From SIG622 sp045596605 (GTDB lineage: Bacteria > Bacillota > Clostridia > Oscillospirales > CAG-382): a stretch of 19,482 bases of DNA. Each line of letters opens with the position of its first letter. The stretch's first letter is position 1. Both the position numbers and the translations under genes were made by a program. Location: contig JAZOCR010000120.1 of NCBI GenBank assembly GCA_045596605.1, positions 1 to 19,482 of the forward strand, read 5' to 3'. A model generated the notes under the pieces. It was not told the DNA's origin, ran no database searches, and saw only the letters and a program-made list of their open reading frames with translations. Shown piece by piece: positions 1 to 8,293 of this stretch.

Positions 1-810
1 GGTATTAACCTTATACTTATAATATTCGCAATATTTATGTTCCTCCCGATAGTTTACGCGATTTCACAGTCGCTCAAGCCTCTTGATGAGCTTTGGATGT
101 TCCCTCCGAGATTCTTCGTTAGAAACCCTTCTTTCAAGAACTTCGCAGACCTTTTCAAACTTATGAGTACATCCTGGGTTCCTTTCTCAAGATACATATT
201 TAACACAGCACTCGTATCAGTTGGCGGTACGTTCGGACATCTTTTCCTTGCTTCCATGGCGGCGTATGCGATGACCAAGATTCCGTTCCCCGGAAGAAAG
301 GGAATGTTCAACCTCGTACAGAAGTCACTGATGTTCCATCAGACGGTAGCTGCTATTTCAAACTACATTATTATGTCAGCTCTCGGCTGGATTGATACAT
401 ATTGGTCACTTATCATTCCTGCTTTCGGTAGTACCCTTGGTCTTTACCTTATGAAGCAGTTTATGGAAAGTACCGTTCCGGATTCCGTTCTTGAGTCAGC
501 TCGTCTTGACGGTGCAAGTGAACTTAAGATTTACTGGACTATAGTAATGCCTATGGTTAAGCCTGCGTGGCTCACACTTATAGTTTACTCCTTCCAGAGA
601 CTTTGGAACATGGGTTCATCGGTTTACATTTATTCAGAAGAACTCAAAACCTTTAACTACGCAATTCAGCAGATCCTTGCCGGTGGTATCGTTCGTTCCG
701 GTGCGGCTGCTGCATCAACGGTAATTATGATGCTTGTTCCTGTTACGGTATTCGTTATTACACAGAGTAACATTATCGAAACCATGGCATCGTCCGGTAT
801 GAAAGACTAA
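1..810 (+). CDS. Carbohydrate ABC transporter permease, MalG type (5' partial)
   Basis: This is an inner-membrane subunit of a carbohydrate importer; it would pair with a MalF-type partner and an ATPase. The frame is open from the first base (Gly-Ile-Asn-Leu...), so the true start lies upstream and the ATG at 37 is internal; 269 residues are visible. Several hydrophobic helices are present. The cytoplasmic EAA loop that docks on the ATPase is clear near 490-580 (SVLESARLDGASELKIYW, then PMVKPAW), and the C-terminal MASSGMK resembles other MalG-type proteins. Only a short N-terminal part should be missing. The stop codon is fused to the next gene's ribosome site (TAAGGAGG), which suggests an operon and possibly coupled translation. 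The sugar cannot be told from sequence. Class assignment is secure; substrate is unknown. Confidence 0.92.
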   Translation, partial: GINLILIIFAIFMFLPIVYAISQSLKPLDELWMFPPRFFVRNPSFKNFADLFKLMSTSWVPFSRYIFNTALVSVGGTFGHLFLASMAAYAMTKIPFPGRKGMFNLVQKSLMFHQTVAAISNYIIMSALGWIDTYWSLIIPAFGSTLGLYLMKQFMESTVPDSVLESARLDGASELKIYWTIVMPMVKPAWLTLIVYSFQRLWNMGSSVYIYSEELKTFNYAIQQILAGGIVRSGAAAASTVIMMLVPVTVFVITQSNIIETMASSGMKD

Positions 811-827
811 GGAGGTTATATATAATA

Positions 828-3053
828 ATGAAGAAAATAAAAAGAATATTACTCCTTGTCGTATGCTTTGTAGTTGCTTTTGGATGCTTCCCTGCAGAAG
901 CTATAATCCCTTATTCCTCATATACTTACGATATTGACGGAAAATATATGGAATCACCTCACGCATACGTTCCTTATCAGGTTATTGACCAGGATTTTCT
1001 TGGTGTAAAGCTTGAAGACCCCTCAGATATGTGTGCTGACGTTGACGGAAACATCTACATTTCTGACGTTAAGGGTGCATCCGTCGTTGTACTTGACAAA
1101 GAATTTAACGTTATAACAACAATTACAAAATTCATAAACGAATGGGGTGTTCCGGAGACGATAACAGCACCTTCTGCAGTGTTCGTATCCCCCTCACAAA
1201 ACGTTGAGTACGAAGAAGGCGACCCGGCACTTGAGAACAGAATGCTTTACGTTTGTGACTCAACACAGAACAGAATTCTTGTTTTTGATATCACTGACTT
1301 TGACGACATAAAGTTCGTATCAACATATTATCAGCCTGATTCAGAGGTTTTCGCTGAAGGACACATCTTTAAGCCGATTGCCGTTGCGGTTGATAAGGTT
1401 GGAAGAATTTATACAGTCGGTGAATACAGCTATCAGGGTATCATTTCAATGAACTCCGACGGTACCTTCTTTGGATTCCTCGGAGCGCAGGTTCAGCCGA
1501 CATCTTTCTGGGATATTCTTTGGAGAGGCTTCCAGACTGAAGAACAGAGAAGAAAATCCAAAAAGACAGTATCAACAGAATATAACAACATCAACATTGA
1601 TCAGGACGGCTTTGTATACGCAACGACAGCTTCCATTTCGGAATCAGATCAGATGAGTGCTATCACAAGTAAGTCCAAAGCCGGCACTTATGCTCCCGTT
1701 AAGAAGCTTTCTCCTGACGGTACTGACGTTATGAAGCGTACCGGCTTCTATCCGCCTTCAGGTGAAGTAAATATTGACAAAACACCCTCTGCGAACCCTG
1801 AAACATCGGGAGCTTCAAAGATAACTGACGTAGCTCTCGGTCCGAACGGTGTGTGGTCAATTATTGACGAAAAGCGTTCAAGAGTATTTACATACGACGA
1901 AGAGGGCAGACTCCTTTACGCCTTTGGCGACAAGGGTAACCAGCTTGGTAACATTCAGAACCTTGCGGCAATCGAATATCATGGAACAAACATTTTGCTC
2001 CTTGACGGTGAAAATAAGAATATAACCGTTTATAAGCGTACAAGCTACGGCGACCTTCTTGATGATGCAATAAAGGCAAACCGTGACAGACAGTACGCAC
2101 TTGCTGAAAGCTATTGGCAGGATATTCTGCAGCGAAACTCCAACTTTGATATGTCCTACGTGGGTATCGGTAAGACTCTTTACAGGCAGGCGAGTCTTCT
2201 CAACGACAATGACCCTGAAAAGATAGAGCTTTATAATGAGGCTATGTCTTACTACGAATACGCATACGACGTAGAAAACTGGTCTGACTGCTTTAAAGAA
2301 GTAAGAAAGCTTTGGGTAAAGAAGTATATTATACTTATTCCTATCGTTGTAATTGCGGCACTTATACTTCTTGCAAAGTGGTTTAAGCTTACAGGAAACG
2401 TAAATAAAAAGGAACAGGTGCTTAAGAAGAAGAGAAGTCTTTGGAGTGAGTACTGCTACGGTTATCACGTTATGTTCCATCCCTTTGACGGCTTCTACGA
2501 CATTAAGCACGAGTACCGTGCTTCCGTAAAGGGTGCGCTTCTCATACTTATCTTTACAATAATCGCATTCCTTTATCAGGCAATAGGCAGAGGTTATGTT
2601 CTTAACTCTGTTCCCTCAGATGTATCTATCGTTATGACGATATTCTCCGTTCTTTTGCCGGTACTTCTTTGGGCGGTTGCAAACTGGTGTCTTACGACGC
2701 TGTTTGACGGTGAAGGAAGCTTCAGAGATATCTTTATAACAACATGTTATTCTTTGTTCCCGCTTCCTGCAATCATAATTGCTACAACTCTCTGGTCCAA
2801 CTTTATTACAAGCTCTGAAACAGGATTTATTTCACTGTTTATAGGCATCGGTTATTTCTGGGTTGGCTTCCTGCTATTCTTTGGAATGCAGACAATTCAC
2901 GATTACTCGCTTATAAAGAACGTACTGACAACAATTGCCTCAATCATTGGTATGGCGTTTATTATGTTCCTTGGAGTTCTTTTCTCAAGTCTTCTCGGAA
3001 AGATATTCTCATTCATTTATAACGTAGCTGTAGAGCTATCGTACCGAACATAA
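828..3053 (+). CDS. Exported NHL-type beta-propeller / TPR protein with C-terminal Yip1 membrane domain
   Basis: 741 residues. Residues 1-25 are a signal peptide (MKKIKRILLL, hydrophobic core, AEA before the likely cleavage). About 55-405 show recurring NHL-like units: PSDMCADVDGNIYISD, then PIAVAVDKVGRIYTVG, then NINIDQDGFVYAT, then ITDVALGPNGVWSI, each followed by a strand that reads position and colour of a 'message' loop. About 405-490 look like TPR helices (ALAESYWQDILQRNSNFDMS). A membrane helix sits at about 499-517, followed by a basic cytosolic stretch and a Yip1-like domain at about 540-735 with roughly five helices. The propeller would face outside, probably binding glycan or protein. 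GGAGG at 811-815 lies 12 bases before the ATG, a long spacing. It sits between permease and DUF5696 genes, so I infer an accessory scaffold or sensor of the transporter. Domain calls are by eye; biochemical role is unknown. Confidence 0.85.
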   Translation: MKKIKRILLLVVCFVVAFGCFPAEAIIPYSSYTYDIDGKYMESPHAYVPYQVIDQDFLGVKLEDPSDMCADVDGNIYISDVKGASVVVLDKEFNVITTITKFINEWGVPETITAPSAVFVSPSQNVEYEEGDPALENRMLYVCDSTQNRILVFDITDFDDIKFVSTYYQPDSEVFAEGHIFKPIAVAVDKVGRIYTVGEYSYQGIISMNSDGTFFGFLGAQVQPTSFWDILWRGFQTEEQRRKSKKTVSTEYNNINIDQDGFVYATTASISESDQMSAITSKSKAGTYAPVKKLSPDGTDVMKRTGFYPPSGEVNIDKTPSANPETSGASKITDVALGPNGVWSIIDEKRSRVFTYDEEGRLLYAFGDKGNQLGNIQNLAAIEYHGTNILLLDGENKNITVYKRTSYGDLLDDAIKANRDRQYALAESYWQDILQRNSNFDMSYVGIGKTLYRQASLLNDNDPEKIELYNEAMSYYEYAYDVENWSDCFKEVRKLWVKKYIILIPIVVIAALILLAKWFKLTGNVNKKEQVLKKKRSLWSEYCYGYHVMFHPFDGFYDIKHEYRASVKGALLILIFTIIAFLYQAIGRGYVLNSVPSDVSIVMTIFSVLLPVLLWAVANWCLTTLFDGEGSFRDIFITTCYSLFPLPAIIIATTLWSNFITSSETGFISLFIGIGYFWVGFLLFFGMQTIHDYSLIKNVLTTIASIIGMAFIMFLGVLFSSLLGKIFSFIYNVAVELSYRT

Positions 3054-3071
3054 GAAAGGGGAGGTAAAATT

Positions 3072-6000
3072 ATGAAATTCAAAAAAATACTTGCACTTCT
3101 TCTTTCTGTTGTGCTTTTGTCAAATACGGCTTATATAACAGCGTTTGCTGCAGATAAGACCGAGGATGAAGAGGAAGAGATAATAAAAGTTCCGCTTGCG
3201 GACTACACAATGATCGATTACAGCTCCCCGCTTGAAAAGCTCGCTACCATGAAGCTTTACGTTGAAAATGACAAATATCAGCTTTGGGGACTTGAAGAAA
3301 CAGGCGAAATTGCTTTTGTAACAAAGAGCACAGGACAGATACTTTTTTCAAACCCCTATGACGTAGCGACAATTTCAAAGGATAAAACTGCTACTGAAAC
3401 AAAGCAGAAGTTGCTGTCACAGATTGTAATTGGTTATACTAAATTATCAACAAGTGATACCAGTAAAGCTACTGATGCAACAATGTATTCCTATAAGGAT
3501 GCAGCGATAGATCGCCAGATCTCGATGGAGAATATAAGAGGCGGTCTGCGTGTTAACTATACGATGGGTCGTGAGGAAGCAAGAATTCTTGTTCCCGAGG
3601 TTATTGAAAAGTCCACCTTCGAGAGCAGAATCCTTGAAAAAATGCCTCAGAAGGACGAAACCGGCAGAACCATCGTGGATGAGGTTATTAACAAGAATCC
3701 TTACACTTACATGAAGGCATATTTCCAGCTCAAGGACGCAAGCGATGAAACCTTGTCTGAGAATGCCAGAGATAAGATGATGAAGACCTTCCCGATTACG
3801 AAAAAGTATGCAGTATACATGCTGTCTACAGATACCTCTGTTAAGGAGAAGAAAAACCTCGAGCATCTTATCAATACCTACACTGATTATACCTTTGACG
3901 ACCTTATGGCGGATCACGCAAAGGTTGAGCATGAATCAACATATGAGCCACTTCCGCTTTTCAGAGTCGCTCTTGAGTATTATCTTGACGACGAAGGCTT
4001 GAAGGTAAGAGTTTCTGCGAACGACATAAGATTTAACGCTTCTGCATTCTCGCTTGAAACAATTACCATTCTTCCTTACTTTGGAGCAGGAACAGCACAG
4101 GAAACAGGTTATACATTAGTAGCTGACGGCTCAGGCTCAATCATAAGATTTGAGGATATTGCTCAGTCAAATGCTGAACGTAACATAACGAGCAAGGTAT
4201 ATGGTCAGGACTACTCCTTCCATCAGGTTAGCGGTGCAAATCAGGAGACAGTAAGACTTCCCTCGTTCGGTGTTATCAGAGATATGAGCTATGCCGGATT
4301 TGACACCGATGCATACCTTGCAGCGGTAGAAGCCGGAGAAATAACAGCTTACGACGATATTGAAGGACAAAGACAAATCCTTATTGCTAAAGCTGCAGAA
4401 GAAGCGGCAAAGAAGGCTGAAGAGGAAGCAAGAAAGGCTGCCATAGAAGCCGGCGAAATCGTTGAAGAGGAAGTAGTCGAGGAAGAAACTGAGGGTGAAT
4501 CCTCTGAAGAAGAGGTTAACCAGTATCTCGCTCAGTCCTCACCTTACGTTAACGCTGAGGAAATTACAGAAGAAACCTCTGGATATATAGCATATGTCGA
4601 AGAGGGCGATTCAATGGCTGAGATCACAACCTCACACGGTGGCGTTGTTCACAAATACAATTCAGCCTATGCAACCTTTGTTCCGAGACCCAGTGACTCT
4701 TACGAGCTTGAAGGTATGTCTGTAAGCGGAAGCGCAATGTGGACGGTTACAGCAGAAAGAAAGTATACGGGTAACTTTACCATCAGATATATTCCGGTAA
4801 TCGGCGATAAGGCTACTACTGCAGGAATGGCGGAGGCTCTTAGAAATTACCTTATAAATAAGGGCGTTCTTACAAGACTTGAGAATGACGGAAACAACAA
4901 TATTCCGCTTTACCTTGAGCATTTTGGCTCCATAGAAACAACTCAGAGAGTTGCCGGTATCCCGTTCGATGTTCAGACACCTCTTACAACCTTTGAAGAT
5001 TGCCGCACAATTCTTGAAGAACTCAATAACGGTATAACTATTAACAAGGGCACAGAGGATGAAAAAACTCTTTCAGCTTCAAATGTTGTAGTGAAGTATA
5101 CCGGATGGTATAACGGTGGTCTTTATAAGACAGTTCCTACAGACATAAAAATCGACAAGGCAGTAGGTAATGCCGACAGTCTTGCAGAGCTCGTTGAATA
5201 TGCAAACGCTAACGGTGCAAAGATTTATCCTGACCTTGAATTTACATATGTAAATAAGACAGGAAGCTTCGACGGCTTTGATTATAAGGATGACGCTGTT
5301 CAAACAATGGATGGCAGAACTGCGGTACATAAGGTTTACAGCGCTCTTTATCAGAAATTCGAGGAAGACGGACAGCTTATGCTTTCTCCGCTTGCTATGT
5401 CTAATTTCTATGAAAAATCCGCACAGAAGTATATGAATCTTGGTGTAGGCGCACTTTCCGTTGCTTCTCTTGGTGAAGACCTTTCTTCCAACCATAACAA
5501 GGATTATGCGTTTACCCGTGAGGATTCAAAGGAATCAATATCCACTCTTCTTTCTCAGATGCAAGAGGATAATGGATCACTTCTTGTAAGCGGTGGTAAT
5601 GCATATACGCTTCCTTATGTTGATCACATAATTAATGTCCCGCTTACCTCAAGTGAAAACGTATTCTCTACAGAATCCGTGCCCTTCTACGGTATGGTGC
5701 TTCATGGATGTGTAAACTTTGCAGGAACTGCTATAAACCTTGACGGTGACTTTGAAAAGAGTCTTCTTAAAGCAATTGAAAACGGTGCTTCTCCGTACTT
5801 CATTCTTTCTGCAAGAAACGAAAATACATCCGAGCTCAAGTCTTTCGTTGACTTCAGTAAGTACTATTCCATCAGATATAATATCTGGAAGGAAGACCTT
5901 GTTGAAACTTACAACACACTTAATGAAGCGCTTGGTGACGTTAAGTATGAGACAATTACAAACCATGAGTATATAGATACACGTGTTGTAAAGGTTGAGT

Positions 6001-6095
6001 ACTCAAACGGTGCTACTTTTATACTTAACTATAACACAAATCCCGTAACCGTCGGAGACGTAACAGTTGAAGCAATGGGATTTGTAAAGCAGTAA
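3072..6095 (+). CDS. Exported DUF5696 protein with glycoside-hydrolase-like C-terminal half
   Basis: 1007 residues with a signal peptide (about 1-27, ending AFA before ADKTEDEEEE). The N-terminal half is mostly beta and holds the motif GYTLVADGSGSIIRFED near residues 346-362, which I associate with DUF5696 proteins. About 430-490 is an Ala/Glu/Lys-rich coiled-coil-like stretch. From about 600 the pattern looks like a TIM-barrel glycosidase: GWYNGGLYKT (about 675), a helix, then GAKIYPDLEFTYV (about 719), VSGGNAYTLPYVD, VPFYGMVLHG (about 870), KAIENGASPYFILS, and a final beta domain (VVKVEYSNGATFILNYN). DUF5696 has no established activity that I know of; glycan cleavage or binding is inference. 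GGGGAGG lies 7 bases before the ATG. It sits between a propeller/Yip1 gene and two sugar permeases, supporting a role in extracellular glycan handling. Confidence 0.8.
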   Translation: MKFKKILALLLSVVLLSNTAYITAFAADKTEDEEEEIIKVPLADYTMIDYSSPLEKLATMKLYVENDKYQLWGLEETGEIAFVTKSTGQILFSNPYDVATISKDKTATETKQKLLSQIVIGYTKLSTSDTSKATDATMYSYKDAAIDRQISMENIRGGLRVNYTMGREEARILVPEVIEKSTFESRILEKMPQKDETGRTIVDEVINKNPYTYMKAYFQLKDASDETLSENARDKMMKTFPITKKYAVYMLSTDTSVKEKKNLEHLINTYTDYTFDDLMADHAKVEHESTYEPLPLFRVALEYYLDDEGLKVRVSANDIRFNASAFSLETITILPYFGAGTAQETGYTLVADGSGSIIRFEDIAQSNAERNITSKVYGQDYSFHQVSGANQETVRLPSFGVIRDMSYAGFDTDAYLAAVEAGEITAYDDIEGQRQILIAKAAEEAAKKAEEEARKAAIEAGEIVEEEVVEEETEGESSEEEVNQYLAQSSPYVNAEEITEETSGYIAYVEEGDSMAEITTSHGGVVHKYNSAYATFVPRPSDSYELEGMSVSGSAMWTVTAERKYTGNFTIRYIPVIGDKATTAGMAEALRNYLINKGVLTRLENDGNNNIPLYLEHFGSIETTQRVAGIPFDVQTPLTTFEDCRTILEELNNGITINKGTEDEKTLSASNVVVKYTGWYNGGLYKTVPTDIKIDKAVGNADSLAELVEYANANGAKIYPDLEFTYVNKTGSFDGFDYKDDAVQTMDGRTAVHKVYSALYQKFEEDGQLMLSPLAMSNFYEKSAQKYMNLGVGALSVASLGEDLSSNHNKDYAFTREDSKESISTLLSQMQEDNGSLLVSGGNAYTLPYVDHIINVPLTSSENVFSTESVPFYGMVLHGCVNFAGTAINLDGDFEKSLLKAIENGASPYFILSARNENTSELKSFVDFSKYYSIRYNIWKEDLVETYNTLNEALGDVKYETITNHEYIDTRVVKVEYSNGATFILNYNTNPVTVGDVTVEAMGFVKQ

Positions 6096-6111
6096 GGAGG
6101 GAGAGGTGAAA

Positions 6112-7077
6112 ATGAATAATACAGCGATAAGTAAAAAGGCAAACACTAAAAAGAAAAAGCCCGCTTCTCTCGACAGAAAGAAAGCCCGTGCTGGTTGGTG
6201 GTTCGTACTCCCCTTCGTTATAGGTCTTGTGCTTATTTACCTGCCAATGCTTGTTGACTCAATCTGGTATAGCTTTAACCTCATGAAGGCACAGGCAGGA
6301 ACTAAATTTGCTCTTGAGTTTGTAGGTCTTAAGAACTACAGCGATGCGCTTTTCTCTGATACTGATTATTTAAGAATTCTTACTTCCAGTGTCAAGCAGC
6401 TTATTTTTGATATTCCCGCAATAGTAATATTCTCACTTTTCATGGCTATCGTACTCAATCAGAAGATGATTGGACGTGGAGTATTCAGAGCAATATTCTT
6501 TATTCCCGTTATTCTTTCAACAGGTCTTATTGACTCACTTGATCAGTCAAATATGCTTTTGAATTATATGAATGAAGGCGGTATCGATACAGGTAACTCT
6601 CAGATGTCCTCGGCCTCTGATATTGTAAGTACTATGGATATTACCAACCTTCTTGGCTCGATGGCTGTAGGTACAGAGCTTGTTGAATACGTTGTAAATA
6701 TTGTTAATAATATTTTCAACATAGTAAACCGCTCGGGTGTACAGATGCTTATCTTCCTCTCGGGACTTCAGTCAATATCCGAATCGATTTATGAGTCCTG
6801 TCGAGTTGACGGTGCTACGGGCTGGGAAACCTTCTGGAAGATTACCTTCCCGATGATAAGCCCGATGATTCTCGTAAATGCAATCTATACCGTAATTGAC
6901 TCCTTTACTTCTGAATCAAATCAGGTAATGAGATACATTAGCGAGGTTTACTCCGGTGGCGGCGGACAGACTCTGTCTGCAGCAATGAGCTGGATGTACT
7001 TTATTATTGTAATTTTGATAATCGCAGTGGTAGCACTAATCCTTTCCGGATTTATATTCTATCAGCGTAGAGATTAA
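6112..7077 (+). CDS. Sugar ABC transporter permease, MalF/UgpA/LplB type
   Basis: This is a 321-residue membrane subunit of a carbohydrate importer. The N terminus is short and Lys-rich, followed by a first helix (WWFVLPFVIGLVLIYLPM) and further helices. The EAA loop is SESIYESCRVDGATGWETFW, then KITFPMISPM, the surface that contacts the ATPase. MLIFLSGLQSI just before it is typical of the UgpA/LplB branch. The loop between IFFIPVILSTGLIDSL and the helix before MLIFLSGL looks long, about 60 residues. I chose the ATG at 6112 because GAGAGGTG sits 5 bases upstream. A GTG at 6106, 5 bases after GGAGG, is an alternative that adds two residues. The upstream stop is part of TAAGGAGG. It pairs with the MalG-type gene 14 bases downstream. 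Confidence 0.9.
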   Translation: MNNTAISKKANTKKKKPASLDRKKARAGWWFVLPFVIGLVLIYLPMLVDSIWYSFNLMKAQAGTKFALEFVGLKNYSDALFSDTDYLRILTSSVKQLIFDIPAIVIFSLFMAIVLNQKMIGRGVFRAIFFIPVILSTGLIDSLDQSNMLLNYMNEGGIDTGNSQMSSASDIVSTMDITNLLGSMAVGTELVEYVVNIVNNIFNIVNRSGVQMLIFLSGLQSISESIYESCRVDGATGWETFWKITFPMISPMILVNAIYTVIDSFTSESNQVMRYISEVYSGGGGQTLSAAMSWMYFIIVILIIAVVALILSGFIFYQRRD

Positions 7078-7084
7078 AAGGAGG
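7078..7084 (+). promoter_or_regulatory. Ribosome binding site deciding the start of the second MalG-type permease
   Basis: AAGGAGG lies one base before an ATG at 7086 and seven before the in-frame ATG at 7092. Only the second spacing is workable, so translation should begin at 7092. Confidence 0.8.
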
Positions 7085-7091
7085 TATGAAA

Positions 7092-8117
7092 ATGAATTCA
7101 ATTATTAAAAACGCAAAAAAGAACTCAGCCTCCAGAAAGAGTATGAAAAAAGACTTCGAGGGTAAGATTTCTTTCAGAAAACGTTTGATGATGAAGATTT
7201 TTTCATTCGAGTTCCTTAAAAATACCGTTGTGAAAATCTTTACGTTCGTTTTTCTTATTGGTATCTCGTATATAATTATATATCCGTTTATTACAAAAAT
7301 TGCTGCTTCTTTCATGAGCACAAGCGACTTTACAGACGTAACGGTAAAGCTTATCCCGAAATATCCTACGCTTGATACCTACAGATATATAATTGTTGAA
7401 AACGAGTATTTCAGAGCACTTATAAATACAGCAGCATTGGCACTTTCAACAGCATTTATTCAGACAATGGTATGTGCTTTCGTAGGATATGGACTTGCTA
7501 AATTCAAGTTCAAAGGTAAGAGCATAGTCTTCTTCCTCGTTATACTTACGATGGTTGTTCCGCATAAGACGCTTCAGCTTTCAATGTTTATGAAGTTCAG
7601 ATATTTTGATATCTATGGCTTGATCGAGCTTATTACCGGTGAGTCAATAAAGCTTATTGATACAATTGCACCGTTTATTATCCTTTCGATATTTGCCTTG
7701 GCATTCAAGAACGGTCTGTATATCTTCATTTTCCGTCAGTTCTACAAGGGTGTACCTGATGAGCTTGAGGAAGCTGCGTATATTGACGGTACAGGTATTT
7801 TCAAAACCTACTTCAGAATCATTCTTCCGTTGTCGGTTCCTATGATGACAACAGTATTTATGTTTGCATTCTCGTGGCAGTGGACAGACAAGTATTACAA
7901 CAACTTGTTCTTTATCGGCGCAAAGGCTCCTTACTTCCTGCCACAGGTAGTAAGAGTACCTGACTCGCTTTCACAGGCGCTTGCTAATGCTCCGCTTCAG
8001 CAGTCTGCGGTACTGAATACCGCCGGTCTTCTGGTTATCCTTCCGCTGTTCATTATCTTCCTGTTTACACAGAGATCTCTTGTACAGGGTATTGAACGCT
8101 CCGGTATCGTTGGTTAA
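7092..8117 (+). CDS. Carbohydrate ABC transporter permease, MalG type
   Basis: This 341-residue membrane subunit should form a heterodimer with the MalF-type protein encoded just upstream. After a basic cytosolic N terminus (about 55 residues) comes a first helix (TFVFLIGISYIIIYPFI), then the MalG-type segment YRALINTAALALSTAF-like (here EYFRALINTAALALSTAF). The EAA loop is VPDELEEAAYIDGTGIFKTY, then RIILPLSVPM. The C terminus RSLVQGIERSGIVG is typical of the family. The basic N-terminal extension is longer than in many MalG proteins. It is the last gene of the operon and is followed 23 bases later by a strong intrinsic terminator. It differs clearly from the MalG-type gene at the left edge, so the operon carries two distinct importer cores. 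Confidence 0.92.
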   Translation: MNSIIKNAKKNSASRKSMKKDFEGKISFRKRLMMKIFSFEFLKNTVVKIFTFVFLIGISYIIIYPFITKIAASFMSTSDFTDVTVKLIPKYPTLDTYRYIIVENEYFRALINTAALALSTAFIQTMVCAFVGYGLAKFKFKGKSIVFFLVILTMVVPHKTLQLSMFMKFRYFDIYGLIELITGESIKLIDTIAPFIILSIFALAFKNGLYIFIFRQFYKGVPDELEEAAYIDGTGIFKTYFRIILPLSVPMMTTVFMFAFSWQWTDKYYNNLFFIGAKAPYFLPQVVRVPDSLSQALANAPLQQSAVLNTAGLLVILPLFIIFLFTQRSLVQGIERSGIVG

Positions 8118-8140
8118 TATTAGAAGTACAATAACATTAA

Positions 8141-8174
8141 AAATAGAGCTTTGTTTTCAAAGCTCTATTTTTTT
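8141..8174 (+). terminator. Intrinsic terminator of the ABC transport operon
   Basis: A perfect 13-bp stem (AAATAGAGCTTTG paired with CAAAGCTCTATTT), a TTTT loop and a T run follow the last permease by 23 bases. It ends the operon and insulates lexA. Confidence 0.93.
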
Positions 8175-8210
8175 GCAAACTCTGTTGCTTTGTTAAAATT
8201 GGTTATTTCT

Positions 8211-8226
8211 CAATTGTAAACAATTG
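8211..8226. repeat. Perfect inverted repeat upstream of lexA, possible operator
   Basis: CAATTGTAAACAATTG has 7-base arms around AA. It lies about 30 bases upstream of the lexA -35 box. The core TTGTAAACAA is the exact reverse complement of TTGTTTACAA found upstream of putP at 14412-14421. No regulator is known to me for it, and A+T-rich gaps make chance palindromes likely. Confidence 0.4.
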
Positions 8227-8257
8227 TTCGATAATTTTATAAAAGGTGCGAATTGGT

Positions 8258-8286
8258 TTGACATTCTGCGATTATTGTGTTAAAAT
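8258..8286 (+). promoter_or_regulatory. lexA promoter
   Basis: TTGACA (8258-8263), a 17-base spacer and TAAAAT (8281-8286) form a near-consensus housekeeping promoter. Transcription should begin near 8293, leaving a leader of about 65 bases that holds a possible LexA site and the ribosome site AAAGGA (8342-8347). Confidence 0.85.
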
Positions 8287-8293
8287 AAAAATA

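Noticed and set aside
1878..2510. 210-codon open frame on the minus strand inside the propeller/Yip1 gene.
   Set aside because: Cys/Val/Lys-rich with no recognisable motif and no ribosome site; it is the mirror of a well-supported gene.
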